Shown here: one piece after another, positions 1-10,301 of the stretch | Layout: each line of letters starts with the position of its first letter | How positions within the stretch are numbered: position 1 is the stretch's first letter | Source: an uncultured Dongia sp. | Lineage (GTDB): Bacteria > Pseudomonadota > Alphaproteobacteria > Dongiales > Dongiaceae | Direction of reading: 5' to 3' | Length of the DNA stretch: 64,000 nucleotides | Assembly (NCBI RefSeq): GCF_936916975.1 | Contig: NZ_CAKZGO010000020.1 | Location: 124,001 to 188,000 of the forward strand | The notes under the pieces: generated by a model | What the model saw: the letters and a program-made list of their open reading frames with translations, nothing else | Told to the model about the DNA's origin: nothing | Database searches by the model: none | Position numbers and translations under genes: made by a program

Positions 1-1
1 G

Positions 2-880
2 ACCGCCGGCTCGCCCGATCTGCAGCCGATGTCGGCGATGGGCACCGAGACCGCATCGGCGCCGGCCAAGCAGCTGGTGCTGACGCCGCTGGGACCACAG
101 GAATTGCTGGCGGCACGCCCGGCACCGCAATCGATGCGCCTGGTGCCGGGTGAATTCGATCTGCCGCCGGTGCAGCGCTTTGCCAGGCCCGCCTTGTTTC
201 TGGGCACCAAGCCGCGCATCGGTGTGGTCGTCGTTGGGCTCGGCCTCAACCGGGGTGTGACCGGTGCCGCCATCGCCGATCTGCCGCCGGAAATCACCTT
301 GAGCTTCAGCCCCTATGCGCCGGATCTTGCCGCCTGGATCGACGCCGCCCATGCATATGGCCATGAGGTGATGATCGATCTGCCGCTGGAGCCGCGCAAT
401 TATCCGCAGGACGATCCGGGGCCGCTCGGCCTGCTCACCGCCCTCAACGCTGCCGAGAATTTGCGGCGGTTGGATCAGCTGCTGGGCCTGGGCGAAGGCG
501 TCGTCGGTGTTGCAACACCGTTCGGTGACCGCTTTCTTGGCGACAGCACGGCGCTGAAACCGATCCTCTCCGAGCTTGGCCAGCGCGGTCTCGGCTTCAT
601 TGCCACCAGTGCCGGCAGCGTTGAGACGGCCAGTGCAGGCCTTGCCGATGCGCCGCTGCGCAGCGTCGCCGACATTGCCATCCCGCAGGATGAATCGCGT
701 CTGGCATTGGCCGGCCGGATCGATGCCGTGCTGGCCCAGGCGCGCGACAAGCAGCGCGTTCTTGTGGTGGTGCAGCCCTATCCGCTCAGCATCGCGGCCT
801 TGACGAGCCTGGCGCCGGCCGCCAAGGATCGCGGCCTCGTACTGGTGCCTGCCAGTTCGTTTTTGACCAAGGACAAGTGA
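2..880 (+). CDS. Divergent polysaccharide deacetylase family protein, 5' partial
   Basis: The reading frame is open to the left edge, so the N-terminus lies outside the window; 292 residues are visible. The first visible ATG is at position 29, but in-frame codons precede it. From about residue 70 the protein reads like the divergent polysaccharide deacetylase family (YibQ/DUF610): a beta strand with [11 protein letters not shown], then a barrel-like alternation with [17 protein letters not shown] and FGDRFLGD. Members are usually exported, membrane-anchored proteins linked to the envelope, and their substrate is mostly unknown. The stop TGA overlaps the ATG of rppH (TGATG), so the two genes are translationally coupled, an arrangement common in alphaproteobacteria. 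Family assignment is by fold and motif recognition; enzymatic activity is inference. Confidence 0.75.
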   Translation, partial: TAGSPDLQPMSAMGTETASAPAKQLVLTPLGPQELLAARPAPQSMRLVPGEFDLPPVQRFARPALFLGTKPRIGVVVVGLGLNRGVTGAAIADLPPEITLSFSPYAPDLAAWIDAAHAYGHEVMIDLPLEPRNYPQDDPGPLGLLTALNAAENLRRLDQLLGLGEGVVGVATPFGDRFLGDSTALKPILSELGQRGLGFIATSAGSVETASAGLADAPLRSVADIAIPQDESRLALAGRIDAVLAQARDKQRVLVVVQPYPLSIAALTSLAPAAKDRGLVLVPASSFLTKDK

Positions 881-1371
881 TGACGCGCAAGCCTACCGAT
901 GCGGAGATTGACGCACTACCCTATCGCCGCGGTGTCGGCATCGTGCTGCTCAATCCCGCCAACCAGGTGTTCGTGGCACAACGTATCGACAGCGCGGAAC
1001 CGGCCTGGCAAATGCCGCAAGGCGGCATCGACAAGGGCGAGGAACCGCTGGCGGCCGCTTGGCGCGAACTTCATGAGGAAACCGGCGTCAAATCCGCGGA
1101 GCTGCTGGCTGAGACACCCGGATGGCTGCGCTATGACCTGCCCCGCACGCTGGTGCCCAATATCTGGAAGGGCCGCTACCGCGGGCAGGAGCAGAAATGG
1201 TACGCGTTCCGCTTCACCGGCGATGACAGCGAGATCGTCATCGATGGCGAACATGCGGAGTTCAGCGAATGGCGCTGGGCGGATCTGTTGCAGGCACCGC
1301 AATTCATCGTCGGGTTCAAGCGTCCGCTTTATGAGGATGTGGTGAAGGCGTTCGCGTATCTGGTGCGCTGA
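880..1371 (+). CDS. rppH: RNA pyrophosphohydrolase (Nudix)
   Basis: RppH removes pyrophosphate from 5'-triphosphorylated RNA, or hydrolyses dinucleoside polyphosphates, and so primes mRNA for 5'-end dependent decay in the cytoplasm. The 163-residue length is normal for RppH. The Nudix box is complete at residues 48-70: GG at the start, then E54, the REL and the EE-TG ending (RELHEETGV). The opening [13 protein letters not shown] and the later WQMPQGGI are typical of the RppH/NudH subgroup. I chose ATG 880, which shares one base with the upstream stop; a GTG at 877 in the same frame would add one residue. It is the last gene before a convergent acs. Confidence 0.93.
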   Translation: MTRKPTDAEIDALPYRRGVGIVLLNPANQVFVAQRIDSAEPAWQMPQGGIDKGEEPLAAAWRELHEETGVKSAELLAETPGWLRYDLPRTLVPNIWKGRYRGQEQKWYAFRFTGDDSEIVIDGEHAEFSEWRWADLLQAPQFIVGFKRPLYEDVVKAFAYLVR

Positions 1372-1401
1372 GAGGTACCCGTCCGCGATTAAGACAAACA
1401 C

Positions 1402-1433
1402 CGTCATGCCCGGACTTGATCCGGGCATCCACG
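1402..1433 (+). repeat. Palindromic intergenic repeat, copy 1
   Basis: A perfect 9-bp stem, ATGCCCGGA and TCCGGGCAT, encloses a 5-base loop and is flanked by CCGTC on the left and CCACG on the right. It lies between the convergent rppH and acs genes. The same flanks with a different stem recur at 1447-1495 (opposite strand) and 52902-52933, so this belongs to a family of REP-like elements rather than being a chance hairpin. It may also act in transcript termination or end protection. Confidence 0.7.
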
Positions 1434-1446
1434 CTCTCAACTGCCG

Positions 1447-1495
1447 CAGTGGATCCCCGGGCCCGCTTGATTCAAGGCTGGGCCCGGGGATGACG
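1447..1495 (-). repeat. Palindromic intergenic repeat, copy 2 (inverted to copy 1)
   Basis: Read on the minus strand this starts CGTCAT and ends ATCCACTG, the same borders as copy 1. Between them is a 12-bp stem, ATCCCCGGGCCC and GGGCCCGGGGAT, and a 15-base loop that itself contains TTGAATCAA. It sits 18 bases past the acs stop codon and faces copy 1 tail to tail, so it could also help end the acs transcript. Confidence 0.65.
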
Positions 1496-1513
1496 ACAAC
1501 AAGATTACCCGCC

Positions 1514-3451
<1,938 letters not shown>

Positions 3452-3596
3452 ACATGTCGGGCCTCCCAAGCCCCGGAATCGGCTCATTTTTTGGCGCCCA
3501 AGATAAGCGGACGCTCTGTTCGAGACGGATTATCGACAGAAGTCCTGGCTGTTACAAGGCTTTGACGCACCGGCCTATAGCAGCCGGAACGGACAC

Positions 3597-3625
3597 AAAA
3601 GAAAATCCCTCCTTTCGGAGGGATT
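3597..3625 (-). terminator. Rho-independent terminator of the chemoreceptor gene
   Basis: On the minus strand the stem AATCCCTCC, loop GAAA, stem GGAGGGATT is followed by TTCTTTTG. It starts about 30 bases beyond the stop codon at 3653. The tetraloop, perfect 9-bp stem and T-rich tail make this a convincing intrinsic terminator. Confidence 0.85.
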
Positions 3626-3652
3626 CCTTTGACCAGTCTATGTGGTGCGGGA

Positions 3653-5728
3653 TTACCGGGCCTGAACGCGGGTCAGGAACTCTTCCACCGCGTGGCGCAG
3701 ATTGCCCTGTTCGCGCAGCATGTCCTCGAGCGACGCGGTCACGTCGGTAGCGGCAGAGCCGGTCCGTTGGCTCGATTCGGCGACGATGGCGATGGTATGG
3801 GTGACTTCCTGGGTGCCCTGGGCGGCCTGCTGCACACTATTCGCAATCTCACCGGTCGCGGCACCCTGCTCTTCCACCGCCGCGGCGATGGCGGTGGCGC
3901 CTTCGCTGATGGCGTTAATCGAGACAGTGATGTCGCGGATGGCGGTGACCGCAAGATTGGTGGTCGATTGGATTTCGGTCACCAGTTCGGAGATTTCCTG
4001 CGTCGCCTTGGAGGTCTGACCGGCAAGGTTCTTCACCTCGGAGGCGACCACAGCGAAGCCCTTGCCGGCATCGCCAGCACGGGCCGCTTCGATCGTGGCG
4101 TTGAGGGCCAGCAGATTGGTCTGCGCCGCGATCTCGGAGATGAGACCGAGCACGTCGCCGATGCGCTGTGCCGATTTGGCCAGGGCGTCAAAGGTACGAT
4201 TGGTTTCTTCGGCCTTGGAGACGGCAGCGCGCGAGCCGTCGGCGCTGGTGGTGACACGCTGCGAAATCTCGGCGATCGAGGCTGACAATTCTTCGGTGGC
4301 AGCTGCCACTGTCTGCACGTTGCCGGCAGCCTGGTTGGCGGCATTGGCCACCGTCTGGGCCTGGGTGCTGGAGCTGGTCGCCGTGTCGCGCATGGTGTCG
4401 GCGGTCGTGCGCAGCGAATCCGTCGATTGGCCGATGGCGACCAGCGACTGCTTCACCTGGCTGTCGAACTGACGGCACATCTCCTGCAGTTCGCGGGCCT
4501 TCTGCAATTCTGCCTGCGACCGTTCGCTGGCTTCATGCTCCAGGCGCTCAGCTTCCTGCGCACTGAGACGCAGGCTTTCAAGAGCCACGGACAGCTTGCC
4601 GAGTTCATCGGGCTGCTTGGGCGCCGGGACGGGCTCGACGAAGTTGCGTGCGGTCAATTTGCTCACCGCGTCCATCAACACCGTGATCGGCTTCGAGAAG
4701 CGATTGAGGACAGAAAGCACACCGATGATCGAGAGCACAATGGCGATCGCGAGGCCAGCAATGGCGATCCCAAGCATATAGGTGGCATGCGTGCGCAAAC
4801 CTGCCACATGCACCTTGGCCTTGTCGAAGGCGACGGCAGTGATGGCGAGGGTGGCTTTGAACGGGGAATTGCAGAGATCGCTGAATTCCTTGCCGTCCAT
4901 GGCAGGCTGGCCGCTGCCATCCAATTTGGCAGCAATATCGATCAGCTTGGCCTGCGTCTCAGTAATCTGGGACCGCGCGGTTTCGACAGCCTGCCTGATC
5001 TCGGGCAGCGTGCCGGGCGTCGCCAGCAGTTCATCAAGCACCATAAAGCCGCCCTGATAGACACCGATGCCTTGGTTCCAGGCGACGATCTTTTCCGGCG
5101 GCAGCGGCTCGCTCTTAGCGACCTGTGTGCGCAAAAGCGTACATTGCGGACCGTATTTGTCGCGCAGCATCCAGCCCAAACGGCGGACCTGCACCATTTC
5201 AGCAAGGAATGGATCCTGCAAGCGCACCACATTGCCCATCACGGTGGACATCGCGTTCAACGCATCCAGGGTCGCATAGACGGCCGTGCGCCAATCCATC
5301 GTCTTGGCAAGTTCACGTTGGTCCTTGGGCAAGGCCGCTTGCTCGTAAAGCGTCTTCTCAAGGCCCTTCATGGCTTTTACCTTCGCATCGAGATTCTCCA
5401 GCAACGCTTCCTTGCCATCCAGGTCGATGCCCTGAACCTGGGCTACAGCCGTCGCCAAGGTGGCATCTGCGGTGGCGAGGACTTCGTCGATCTTCGGCTT
5501 GGCATCATCCTGCGTCTGGATACTGGTTTGCGCCGGGCTAATCTGGTTGCGCTCGTCGATCACGGCCTGGAACACAGCGTAATCCGTATCCACGGCGATC
5601 TGCGACGCGGTCGCCGCCCGATAGTCCTGCCAGGCATTGACTGCGAAGGTGCCCATCGCGGCCACCAGGCCGGTCAGAATCACGATCTGCAAGGTGATCA
5701 GCAGGCGGGAAATCGATGTGCGAAACAT
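3653..5728 (-). CDS. Methyl-accepting chemotaxis protein
   Basis: A 691-residue transmembrane chemoreceptor. It has an N-terminal membrane segment (about residues 8-30), a long helical periplasmic sensor region without recognisable Cache or PAS signatures, and a second membrane helix at about 312-336. A HAMP region follows, then the cytoplasmic signalling coiled coil with the hairpin tip around residues 532-556 ([19 protein letters not shown]). Such proteins control the CheA kinase. No che genes are next to it, so it is an orphan receptor that must use a signalling array encoded elsewhere. No CheR-docking pentapeptide is evident at the C-terminus (TRVQAR). A GAGGA sequence precedes the ATG. 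The ligand cannot be told from the sequence. Confidence 0.93.
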   Translation of the reverse strand: MFRTSISRLLITLQIVILTGLVAAMGTFAVNAWQDYRAATASQIAVDTDYAVFQAVIDERNQISPAQTSIQTQDDAKPKIDEVLATADATLATAVAQVQGIDLDGKEALLENLDAKVKAMKGLEKTLYEQAALPKDQRELAKTMDWRTAVYATLDALNAMSTVMGNVVRLQDPFLAEMVQVRRLGWMLRDKYGPQCTLLRTQVAKSEPLPPEKIVAWNQGIGVYQGGFMVLDELLATPGTLPEIRQAVETARSQITETQAKLIDIAAKLDGSGQPAMDGKEFSDLCNSPFKATLAITAVAFDKAKVHVAGLRTHATYMLGIAIAGLAIAIVLSIIGVLSVLNRFSKPITVLMDAVSKLTARNFVEPVPAPKQPDELGKLSVALESLRLSAQEAERLEHEASERSQAELQKARELQEMCRQFDSQVKQSLVAIGQSTDSLRTTADTMRDTATSSSTQAQTVANAANQAAGNVQTVAAATEELSASIAEISQRVTTSADGSRAAVSKAEETNRTFDALAKSAQRIGDVLGLISEIAAQTNLLALNATIEAARAGDAGKGFAVVASEVKNLAGQTSKATQEISELVTEIQSTTNLAVTAIRDITVSINAISEGATAIAAAVEEQGAATGEIANSVQQAAQGTQEVTHTIAIVAESSQRTGSAATDVTASLEDMLREQGNLRHAVEEFLTRVQAR

Positions 5729-5839
5729 GGTGATCCTCGTCGACGTAAAGACCGAGGCAGTCGCCCCGAATTATCAGACGATTGATATGGGGCAATTCTA
5801 TCGATTTCGTTAACTTTTCCGCGAGGATGATGAAAGATC

Positions 5840-5869
5840 ACGGGCAGGCATCATTTGATACCTGCCCGT
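5840..5869 (-). terminator. Hairpin downstream of creD, probable terminator
   Basis: Perfect 9-bp arms ACGGGCAGG and CCTGCCCGT enclose an inner ATCA/TGAT pairing. The hairpin lies 37 bases past the creD stop and upstream of the chemoreceptor start. The tail on the minus strand (GATCTTTCATC) is only weakly T-rich, so termination is likely but not certain. Confidence 0.55.
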
Positions 5870-5905
5870 TCGGTCAAAGACGGCGTTTTGACCCTGTTTT
5901 TGGGT

Positions 5906-7330
5906 TCAAGCGGCCGGTTGCCGGCCGTTCCGCGACCCAGCGGGTTCCTCGCCGATCGCGTACCAATCGACCTTTCGGGTCGCCACCATGATCAGCACCA
6001 GGATCAGCAGCAGGCCGATTGTACCGGAGAGGAGCGCATAGCTCTCCATCTGCAGCAGCACGAACATGTAGCCGTGGAGAGCCGCCAGGATGAGCCCGGT
6101 GAGCAATCCCACAAGGCGCCGGATGGTCGCCCCGGCGTAACCGGCGACGATGGCGATATCGACCAGGCTGGCGATGAGATAGGCGCGGGCGAAGGACATC
6201 TGCTCGGCCAAGGACAGCAGCAGCAGATAGAACAGTGAGATCGCTGCCCCGATCAGCAGATATTGCACCAGATGCACGCGGTCGCGTTTCAGCAGGCCGA
6301 TGATGAAGATGGTGCCGAAGGTGAGCGATACCACCAGCAGGCCATATTTCACGATACGGTCGGTCTGCTGATGCACATCGCCCGGCTCGGCGAGACCGAC
6401 GCCGACCATGTCGACGGCGGTGGGTTCCAGCGTGAATTCGCCATCGCGCCAGGAGAGCGGAATACCGGTCGCCAGATGATTGATCGACCAGCGCCCGACA
6501 AAGCCGTCCTTGTCGATCTCCCGCGTCGCCGGCAAAGGCGAGCCGAGGAAATTGGGATGCGGCCAATCGCTCGACATCTCGATTTCGCTCTGGCCACCGA
6601 GCGGCAATACGCTCAGGGCATCGCGGCCGTTGATCGCCAGCTTGATCGAGAAGGTAAGTGGCCGCGGCCCGCTCAGCTTGAGATCGCTGCGCAGTCCCTG
6701 CCCGCGCGGATGCTGTGGCAGGAGGCCGGCATCGACGGTCTGTGGCTTGCCGTCGACCAGCAGTTCGATCGATTGCAGTGCGCGGGCGCCCGGCAGCAGG
6801 ATGGCAAGGCTCGCCTCGTTCCAATGAATCTGATCGGGCGGCACATTCCAGCGGCTGAAATCCGGGCTGGCAAAACTGCCGGTGACGTCGATCTTGGCGC
6901 CATAGACGAGGATTTCATAGATGCTCTTGTGCCGCTTTTCGACCTTGCTCTGTGCGGTCATGCGCGTCTTGGCCGGCAGGAACGTGGCGAAATGGCGAAC
7001 CCGGAACAGCGCTTCACTGCCATCGGCCTTGGGCCGGGTTTCCAGCATGTCATAGGGCACCACCAGAATCGGCGCACTGACCGATTGTACCGGCCCCCAT
7101 TGCTCGCCGACTTCGTCCATCACCTGCTGTTTGCGCCAGCTGCGTTCCTGCACCACGCCCTCGACCATGCCGAGCGGGATCAGCATCAGGAGGATCAGCG
7201 CGCCGAGGAACAGGATGCGCTTGGCAGCCTCGAAGCCGGAGCCGCGCCAGCGGTCACGCCATTGGCGCGGGTCGTATCTGCCCCGTTCCGACGGTCGCAT
7301 GGCACCAAAGTCGTCGTTGAGATCGGTCAT
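5906..7330 (-). CDS. creD: Inner membrane protein CreD
   Basis: A 474-residue CreD (Cet) family membrane protein. There is one N-terminal membrane helix (about 38-58, ILFLGALILLMLIPLG), a long periplasmic beta-rich domain including the family-typical GVVQERSWRKQQV and ILVVPY stretches, and then a run of about five hydrophobic helices from residue 330 to near the C-terminus. In enterobacteria creD is controlled by the CreBC two-component system, and its overexpression changes envelope properties and colicin E2 tolerance; its biochemical activity is unknown. No creB or creC homologue lies nearby. It appears to be a single-gene unit bounded by hairpins on both sides. Confidence 0.88.
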   Translation of the reverse strand: MTDLNDDFGAMRPSERGRYDPRQWRDRWRGSGFEAAKRILFLGALILLMLIPLGMVEGVVQERSWRKQQVMDEVGEQWGPVQSVSAPILVVPYDMLETRPKADGSEALFRVRHFATFLPAKTRMTAQSKVEKRHKSIYEILVYGAKIDVTGSFASPDFSRWNVPPDQIHWNEASLAILLPGARALQSIELLVDGKPQTVDAGLLPQHPRGQGLRSDLKLSGPRPLTFSIKLAINGRDALSVLPLGGQSEIEMSSDWPHPNFLGSPLPATREIDKDGFVGRWSINHLATGIPLSWRDGEFTLEPTAVDMVGVGLAEPGDVHQQTDRIVKYGLLVVSLTFGTIFIIGLLKRDRVHLVQYLLIGAAISLFYLLLLSLAEQMSFARAYLIASLVDIAIVAGYAGATIRRLVGLLTGLILAALHGYMFVLLQMESYALLSGTIGLLLILVLIMVATRKVDWYAIGEEPAGSRNGRQPAA

Positions 7331-7332
7331 GG

Positions 7333-7366
7333 AAAAACCCCTGTCATGAGAATGAACAGAGGTTTT
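7333..7366 (-). terminator. Terminator of the tsaD-yciI-EVE operon
   Basis: On the minus strand AAAACCTCTGT pairs with ACAGGGGTTTT across a 10-11 base loop, with one T-G wobble, and a T-run closes the element. It lies 63 bases past the EVE gene stop and directly before the creD start codon, so it could equally shape the creD leader. Confidence 0.55.
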
Positions 7367-7429
7367 CTGGCCTCATATCTGGGCGCGGCCGCGACCGGAT
7401 CATGGCGGGATCGCGGCCATCCTGCGATG

Positions 7430-7843
7430 CTACGGCTTGATGCCGCCCATCTTGCAGATCAGCTTCCATTGCGGCGCCGTGATCGGCATGACCGAGAGGC
7501 GCGACTGGCGGATGAGGGCGACGTCGGAAAGCTCCGGTTCGGCCTTGATCGCGGCCAGGGTCACCGGATTCTTCAACGGCCGCACCGGCTTCACATCGAC
7601 CATGCCGAACTTGCCGGTGGCATCAGTGTGGTCCGGGTAATATTCCTTGGCGATCTCACAGATGCCGACGATCTCCAGGCCTTCGTTGGAGTGATAGAAG
7701 AAAACCTGGTCACCTTTCTTCATCGCCTTCAGATTGTTGGCGGCCTGATAGTTGCGGACACCATTCCAGAAGGTCTTGCCGTCCTTGACCAATTGGTCCC
7801 AGGCGTATTTGACGGGTTCCGATTTCACCAGCCAGTGATTCAT
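7430..7843 (-). CDS. EVE domain protein
   Basis: A 137-residue protein made of a single EVE domain, a PUA-like fold that in eukaryotic and some bacterial members recognises modified bases. It begins MNHWLVKSEP, and NGVRNYQAANNLKAMKKGD with FFYHSNEGLEIVG is the standard EVE core. The ATG at 7843 is preceded by AAGGAGG, part of which overlaps the stop codon of yciI, so the two genes are coupled. It is the last gene of the tsaD operon. The actual ligand of stand-alone bacterial EVE proteins is not established. Confidence 0.9.
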   Translation of the reverse strand: MNHWLVKSEPVKYAWDQLVKDGKTFWNGVRNYQAANNLKAMKKGDQVFFYHSNEGLEIVGICEIAKEYYPDHTDATGKFGMVDVKPVRPLKNPVTLAAIKAEPELSDVALIRQSRLSVMPITAPQWKLICKMGGIKP

Positions 7844-7853
7844 ACGCGCCTCC

Positions 7854-8144
7854 TTATTTCGCCGCGCGCGGGAAGACGTTGCGATAGGGCGTGACGGTGA
7901 CCGATTGGAAGAGGCCTGCCTTGCTATAAGGGTCGGCTGCCAGGAAGGCATCGACGGCAACGCGGTCCGGCATATCCACCACGAGGAGGCTGCCGATCAT
8001 GGTCTCGCCATCCGGCGTCAGAAGCGGGCCACCGCTGATCAACTGCGCTTCATGTTTGATGAGGTGTTCGACATGTGCCGGCCGGTTGGCCATGCGCACC
8101 TCAAGGTGATCGGGCTTGTCGAGACAATAGATCATGAACGCCAT
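7854..8144 (-). CDS. YciI family protein
   Basis: A 96-residue YciI-like protein with a small ferredoxin-like alpha-beta fold. It opens with FMIYCLDKPDHLEVRM, has RPAHVEHL containing the conserved histidine, and ADPYSKAGLF near the end, all usual for the family. YciI proteins are proposed enzymes with a His-Asp pair, but their substrates are mostly unknown. It is co-transcribed between tsaD (37 bases upstream) and the EVE gene (10 bases downstream). In many alphaproteobacteria gpsA lies between tsaD and this gene; here it is absent. Confidence 0.88.
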   Translation of the reverse strand: MAFMIYCLDKPDHLEVRMANRPAHVEHLIKHEAQLISGGPLLTPDGETMIGSLLVVDMPDRVAVDAFLAADPYSKAGLFQSVTVTPYRNVFPRAAK

Positions 8145-8181
8145 ATCGGTTTCCTCATCCCTTGCAAAAGATCGGTCTTCA

Positions 8182-9243
8182 TTATGCTTTTACTCCGGCA
8201 CCGGCAAGAACCGGTGCCGCTTCGTCAAGCGGCCAGCGCGGGCGCGGCGCATAGTCGAAGCCGCTGCGTTCCCCGGCCTTCAAGCGCTCGATCCCGGCCC
8301 AGGCAATCATGGCGGCGTTGTCGGTGCACAGACGCGGCGGCGGTGCCACCAACGCCACACCGAAATCGGCGGCCGATTTCACCAGGCTCGCCCGCAGATG
8401 CTGGTTGGCGGCGACACCGCCGGCCACGACGAGGGCACTCAAACCGGGATGTTCCGCCTTGGCTATCTTGAGGGCATGCCGTGTGCGGTCGATCAGACAA
8501 TCGACCACCGCCTGCTGGAACCCGGCGGCAAGATTAGCGCGGGTCGTGTCATCAAAAATGTTGTCGGCACGCAAGGCATCGACGCGCTGGCGCAAGGCGG
8601 TCTTCAACCCGCTGAAGGAGAAGTTGCAATCCGGCCGGCCTTTCATCGGGCGCGGCAGATCGCGATAGGGAGCGGTCGCACCCTGTGCCGCTGCAGCCAC
8701 TGCCGGGCCACCGGGGAATCCGAGACCCATCAGTTTCGCCGCCTTGTCGAAGGCCTCGCCGGCGGCATCGTCGATAGTGGCGCCGAGACGGCGATAGCGC
8801 CCGACACCCTCCACCACCAGCAGTTGGCAATGACCGCCGGAAACCAGCAGCAGCAGGTAGGGAAAAGCCACATCGTCGGTGAGACGTGCGGTCAGCGCGT
8901 GGCCTTCCAGATGATTGACGGCGATGAACGGCTTGTTGTGGGCGAGGGCAATGGCCTTTGCCATCATCACGCCGACGATCACCCCGCCGATAAGGCCGGG
9001 ACCGCCGGTGACCGCGATGCCGTCGAGCTCGCTGAAAGCCATGCCGGCCTGGCGCATGGCGGCGGCGATGGTGTCGTCGAGATGGTCGAGATGGGCCCGG
9101 GCGGCGATTTCCGGCACGACGCCCCCAAACGGGGTGTGCTCGGCAATCTGGGCGAAAATGGTATCGGCCAGGATGCGCCGGTCGTCGGCGACCAGGGCCG
9201 CCGCCGTCTCGTCGCAGGATGATTCGATACCTAAAACAATCAT
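8182..9243 (-). CDS. tsaD: tRNA N6-threonylcarbamoyladenosine transferase TsaD
   Basis: TsaD moves the threonylcarbamoyl group from TC-AMP onto A37 of tRNAs that read ANN codons, working with TsaB and TsaE. The 353 residues match the family. The start MIVLGIESSCDET is the family signature, and HLEGHALTARL supplies the metal-binding histidines. The Kae1-type ATPase core continues with LLLVSGGHCQLL and VVAGGVAANQHLR. It diverges from hemC across a 76-base gap, a conserved alphaproteobacterial arrangement, so both promoters must lie there. TsaB and TsaE are not in this window. Confidence 0.96.
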   Translation of the reverse strand: MIVLGIESSCDETAAALVADDRRILADTIFAQIAEHTPFGGVVPEIAARAHLDHLDDTIAAAMRQAGMAFSELDGIAVTGGPGLIGGVIVGVMMAKAIALAHNKPFIAVNHLEGHALTARLTDDVAFPYLLLLVSGGHCQLLVVEGVGRYRRLGATIDDAAGEAFDKAAKLMGLGFPGGPAVAAAAQGATAPYRDLPRPMKGRPDCNFSFSGLKTALRQRVDALRADNIFDDTTRANLAAGFQQAVVDCLIDRTRHALKIAKAEHPGLSALVVAGGVAANQHLRASLVKSAADFGVALVAPPPRLCTDNAAMIAWAGIERLKAGERSGFDYAPRPRWPLDEAAPVLAGAGVKA

Positions 9244-9319
9244 GTCGCCAGCATCACGCTATTTGCAATCCAGGGCCTTGGCCGCTAGGAAAGGGCGGCC
9301 AGCAGGAGGCGGGGTAGTT

Positions 9320-10291
9320 ATGGCCGGTTCGCAAGCGGGGATCAACCAAGGGACGCAGCTCACGCGTGGGGCCGGCGTACGCATCGGCACGCGCGGATCG
9401 CCCCTGGCGCTTGCCCAGGCGGAAATGGTGAAAGCCGCCCTGGCCGCGGCCCATGCCCCCCTCGCCCAGCATGGCGCCATCGAGATCGTCATCATCAAGA
9501 CCACCGGGGACCAGATCCAGGACCGGGCATTGTCCGAGATCGGCGGCAAGGGCCTGTTTACCAAGGAAATCGAGGAAGCCCTGCTGGCGGATGCCATCGA
9601 CCTCGCCGTCCATTCCATGAAGGATGTGCCGACCCGCCTGCCCGACGGTCTGGAAATCTGCTGCCTGTTGGAACGCGAGGATCCGCGCGACGTGCTGATC
9701 AGCCGCAGCGGCAATTCCATCGCCACCCTGCCGCAGGGTGCCGTCATCGGCTCGGCATCGCTGCGCCGGCAGGCGCAATTGCTGGCCCTGCGCCCGGACC
9801 TCAAGGTCGTGACACTGCGTGGCAATGTCGGCACCCGCCTCGCCAAGCTCGCCAAGGGCGATGCGGATGCGACACTGCTGGCGCTGGCCGGGCTGAAGCG
9901 GCTGGGCAAGGCCGATGTCGCTACCGCGATCCTCGATATGACGGAAATGTTGCCGGCGGTGGCCCAGGGCGCCATCGGCATTGAAATCCGCGCGGCCGAT
10001 CGCCGCATGCGCGATCTGCTGCAGCCCTTGCATCATCGGGCAACCGAAATCGCGGTCACCGCGGAACGGGCCTGCCTTGCCGAACTGGAAGGTTCCTGCC
10101 GCACGCCGATCGCCGCCTATGCCGAGATTGCAGCGGACGGCCAGTTGCATCTCCGCGCCCTCATCGCCAAACCGGATGGCAGCGCTGTCCATCGCGACGC
10201 GCGCCAGGGCCCGGTCGCCGATGCCGAACGCCTCGGCCGCGACTCGGGGCGATACCTTAAGTCACTAGCCGGGCCGGACTTCCTGGCTTAG
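9320..10291 (+). CDS. hemC: Porphobilinogen deaminase (hydroxymethylbilane synthase)
   Basis: HemC joins four porphobilinogen molecules into hydroxymethylbilane in the cytoplasm. The first residues after a short leader, VRIGTRGSPLALAQAEMV, are diagnostic, HSMKDVPTRLPDGL follows, and C-terminally LEGSCRTPIAAYAEI holds the cysteine that carries the dipyrromethane cofactor. I chose ATG 9320, with AGGAGG at 9304-9309, giving 323 residues; the open frame extends further upstream but those codons overlap tsaD. The next gene supplies the next step in the pathway (HemD), 10 bases downstream. Confidence 0.96.
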   Translation: MAGSQAGINQGTQLTRGAGVRIGTRGSPLALAQAEMVKAALAAAHAPLAQHGAIEIVIIKTTGDQIQDRALSEIGGKGLFTKEIEEALLADAIDLAVHSMKDVPTRLPDGLEICCLLEREDPRDVLISRSGNSIATLPQGAVIGSASLRRQAQLLALRPDLKVVTLRGNVGTRLAKLAKGDADATLLALAGLKRLGKADVATAILDMTEMLPAVAQGAIGIEIRAADRRMRDLLQPLHHRATEIAVTAERACLAELEGSCRTPIAAYAEIAADGQLHLRALIAKPDGSAVHRDARQGPVADAERLGRDSGRYLKSLAGPDFLA

Positions 10292-10301
10292 TTTTGGCCT
10301 T

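Noticed and set aside
4427-5785. A 452-codon plus-strand frame opposite the chemoreceptor gene
   Set aside because: Low-complexity Arg/His/Gly composition and complete overlap with a well-supported receptor; a shadow.
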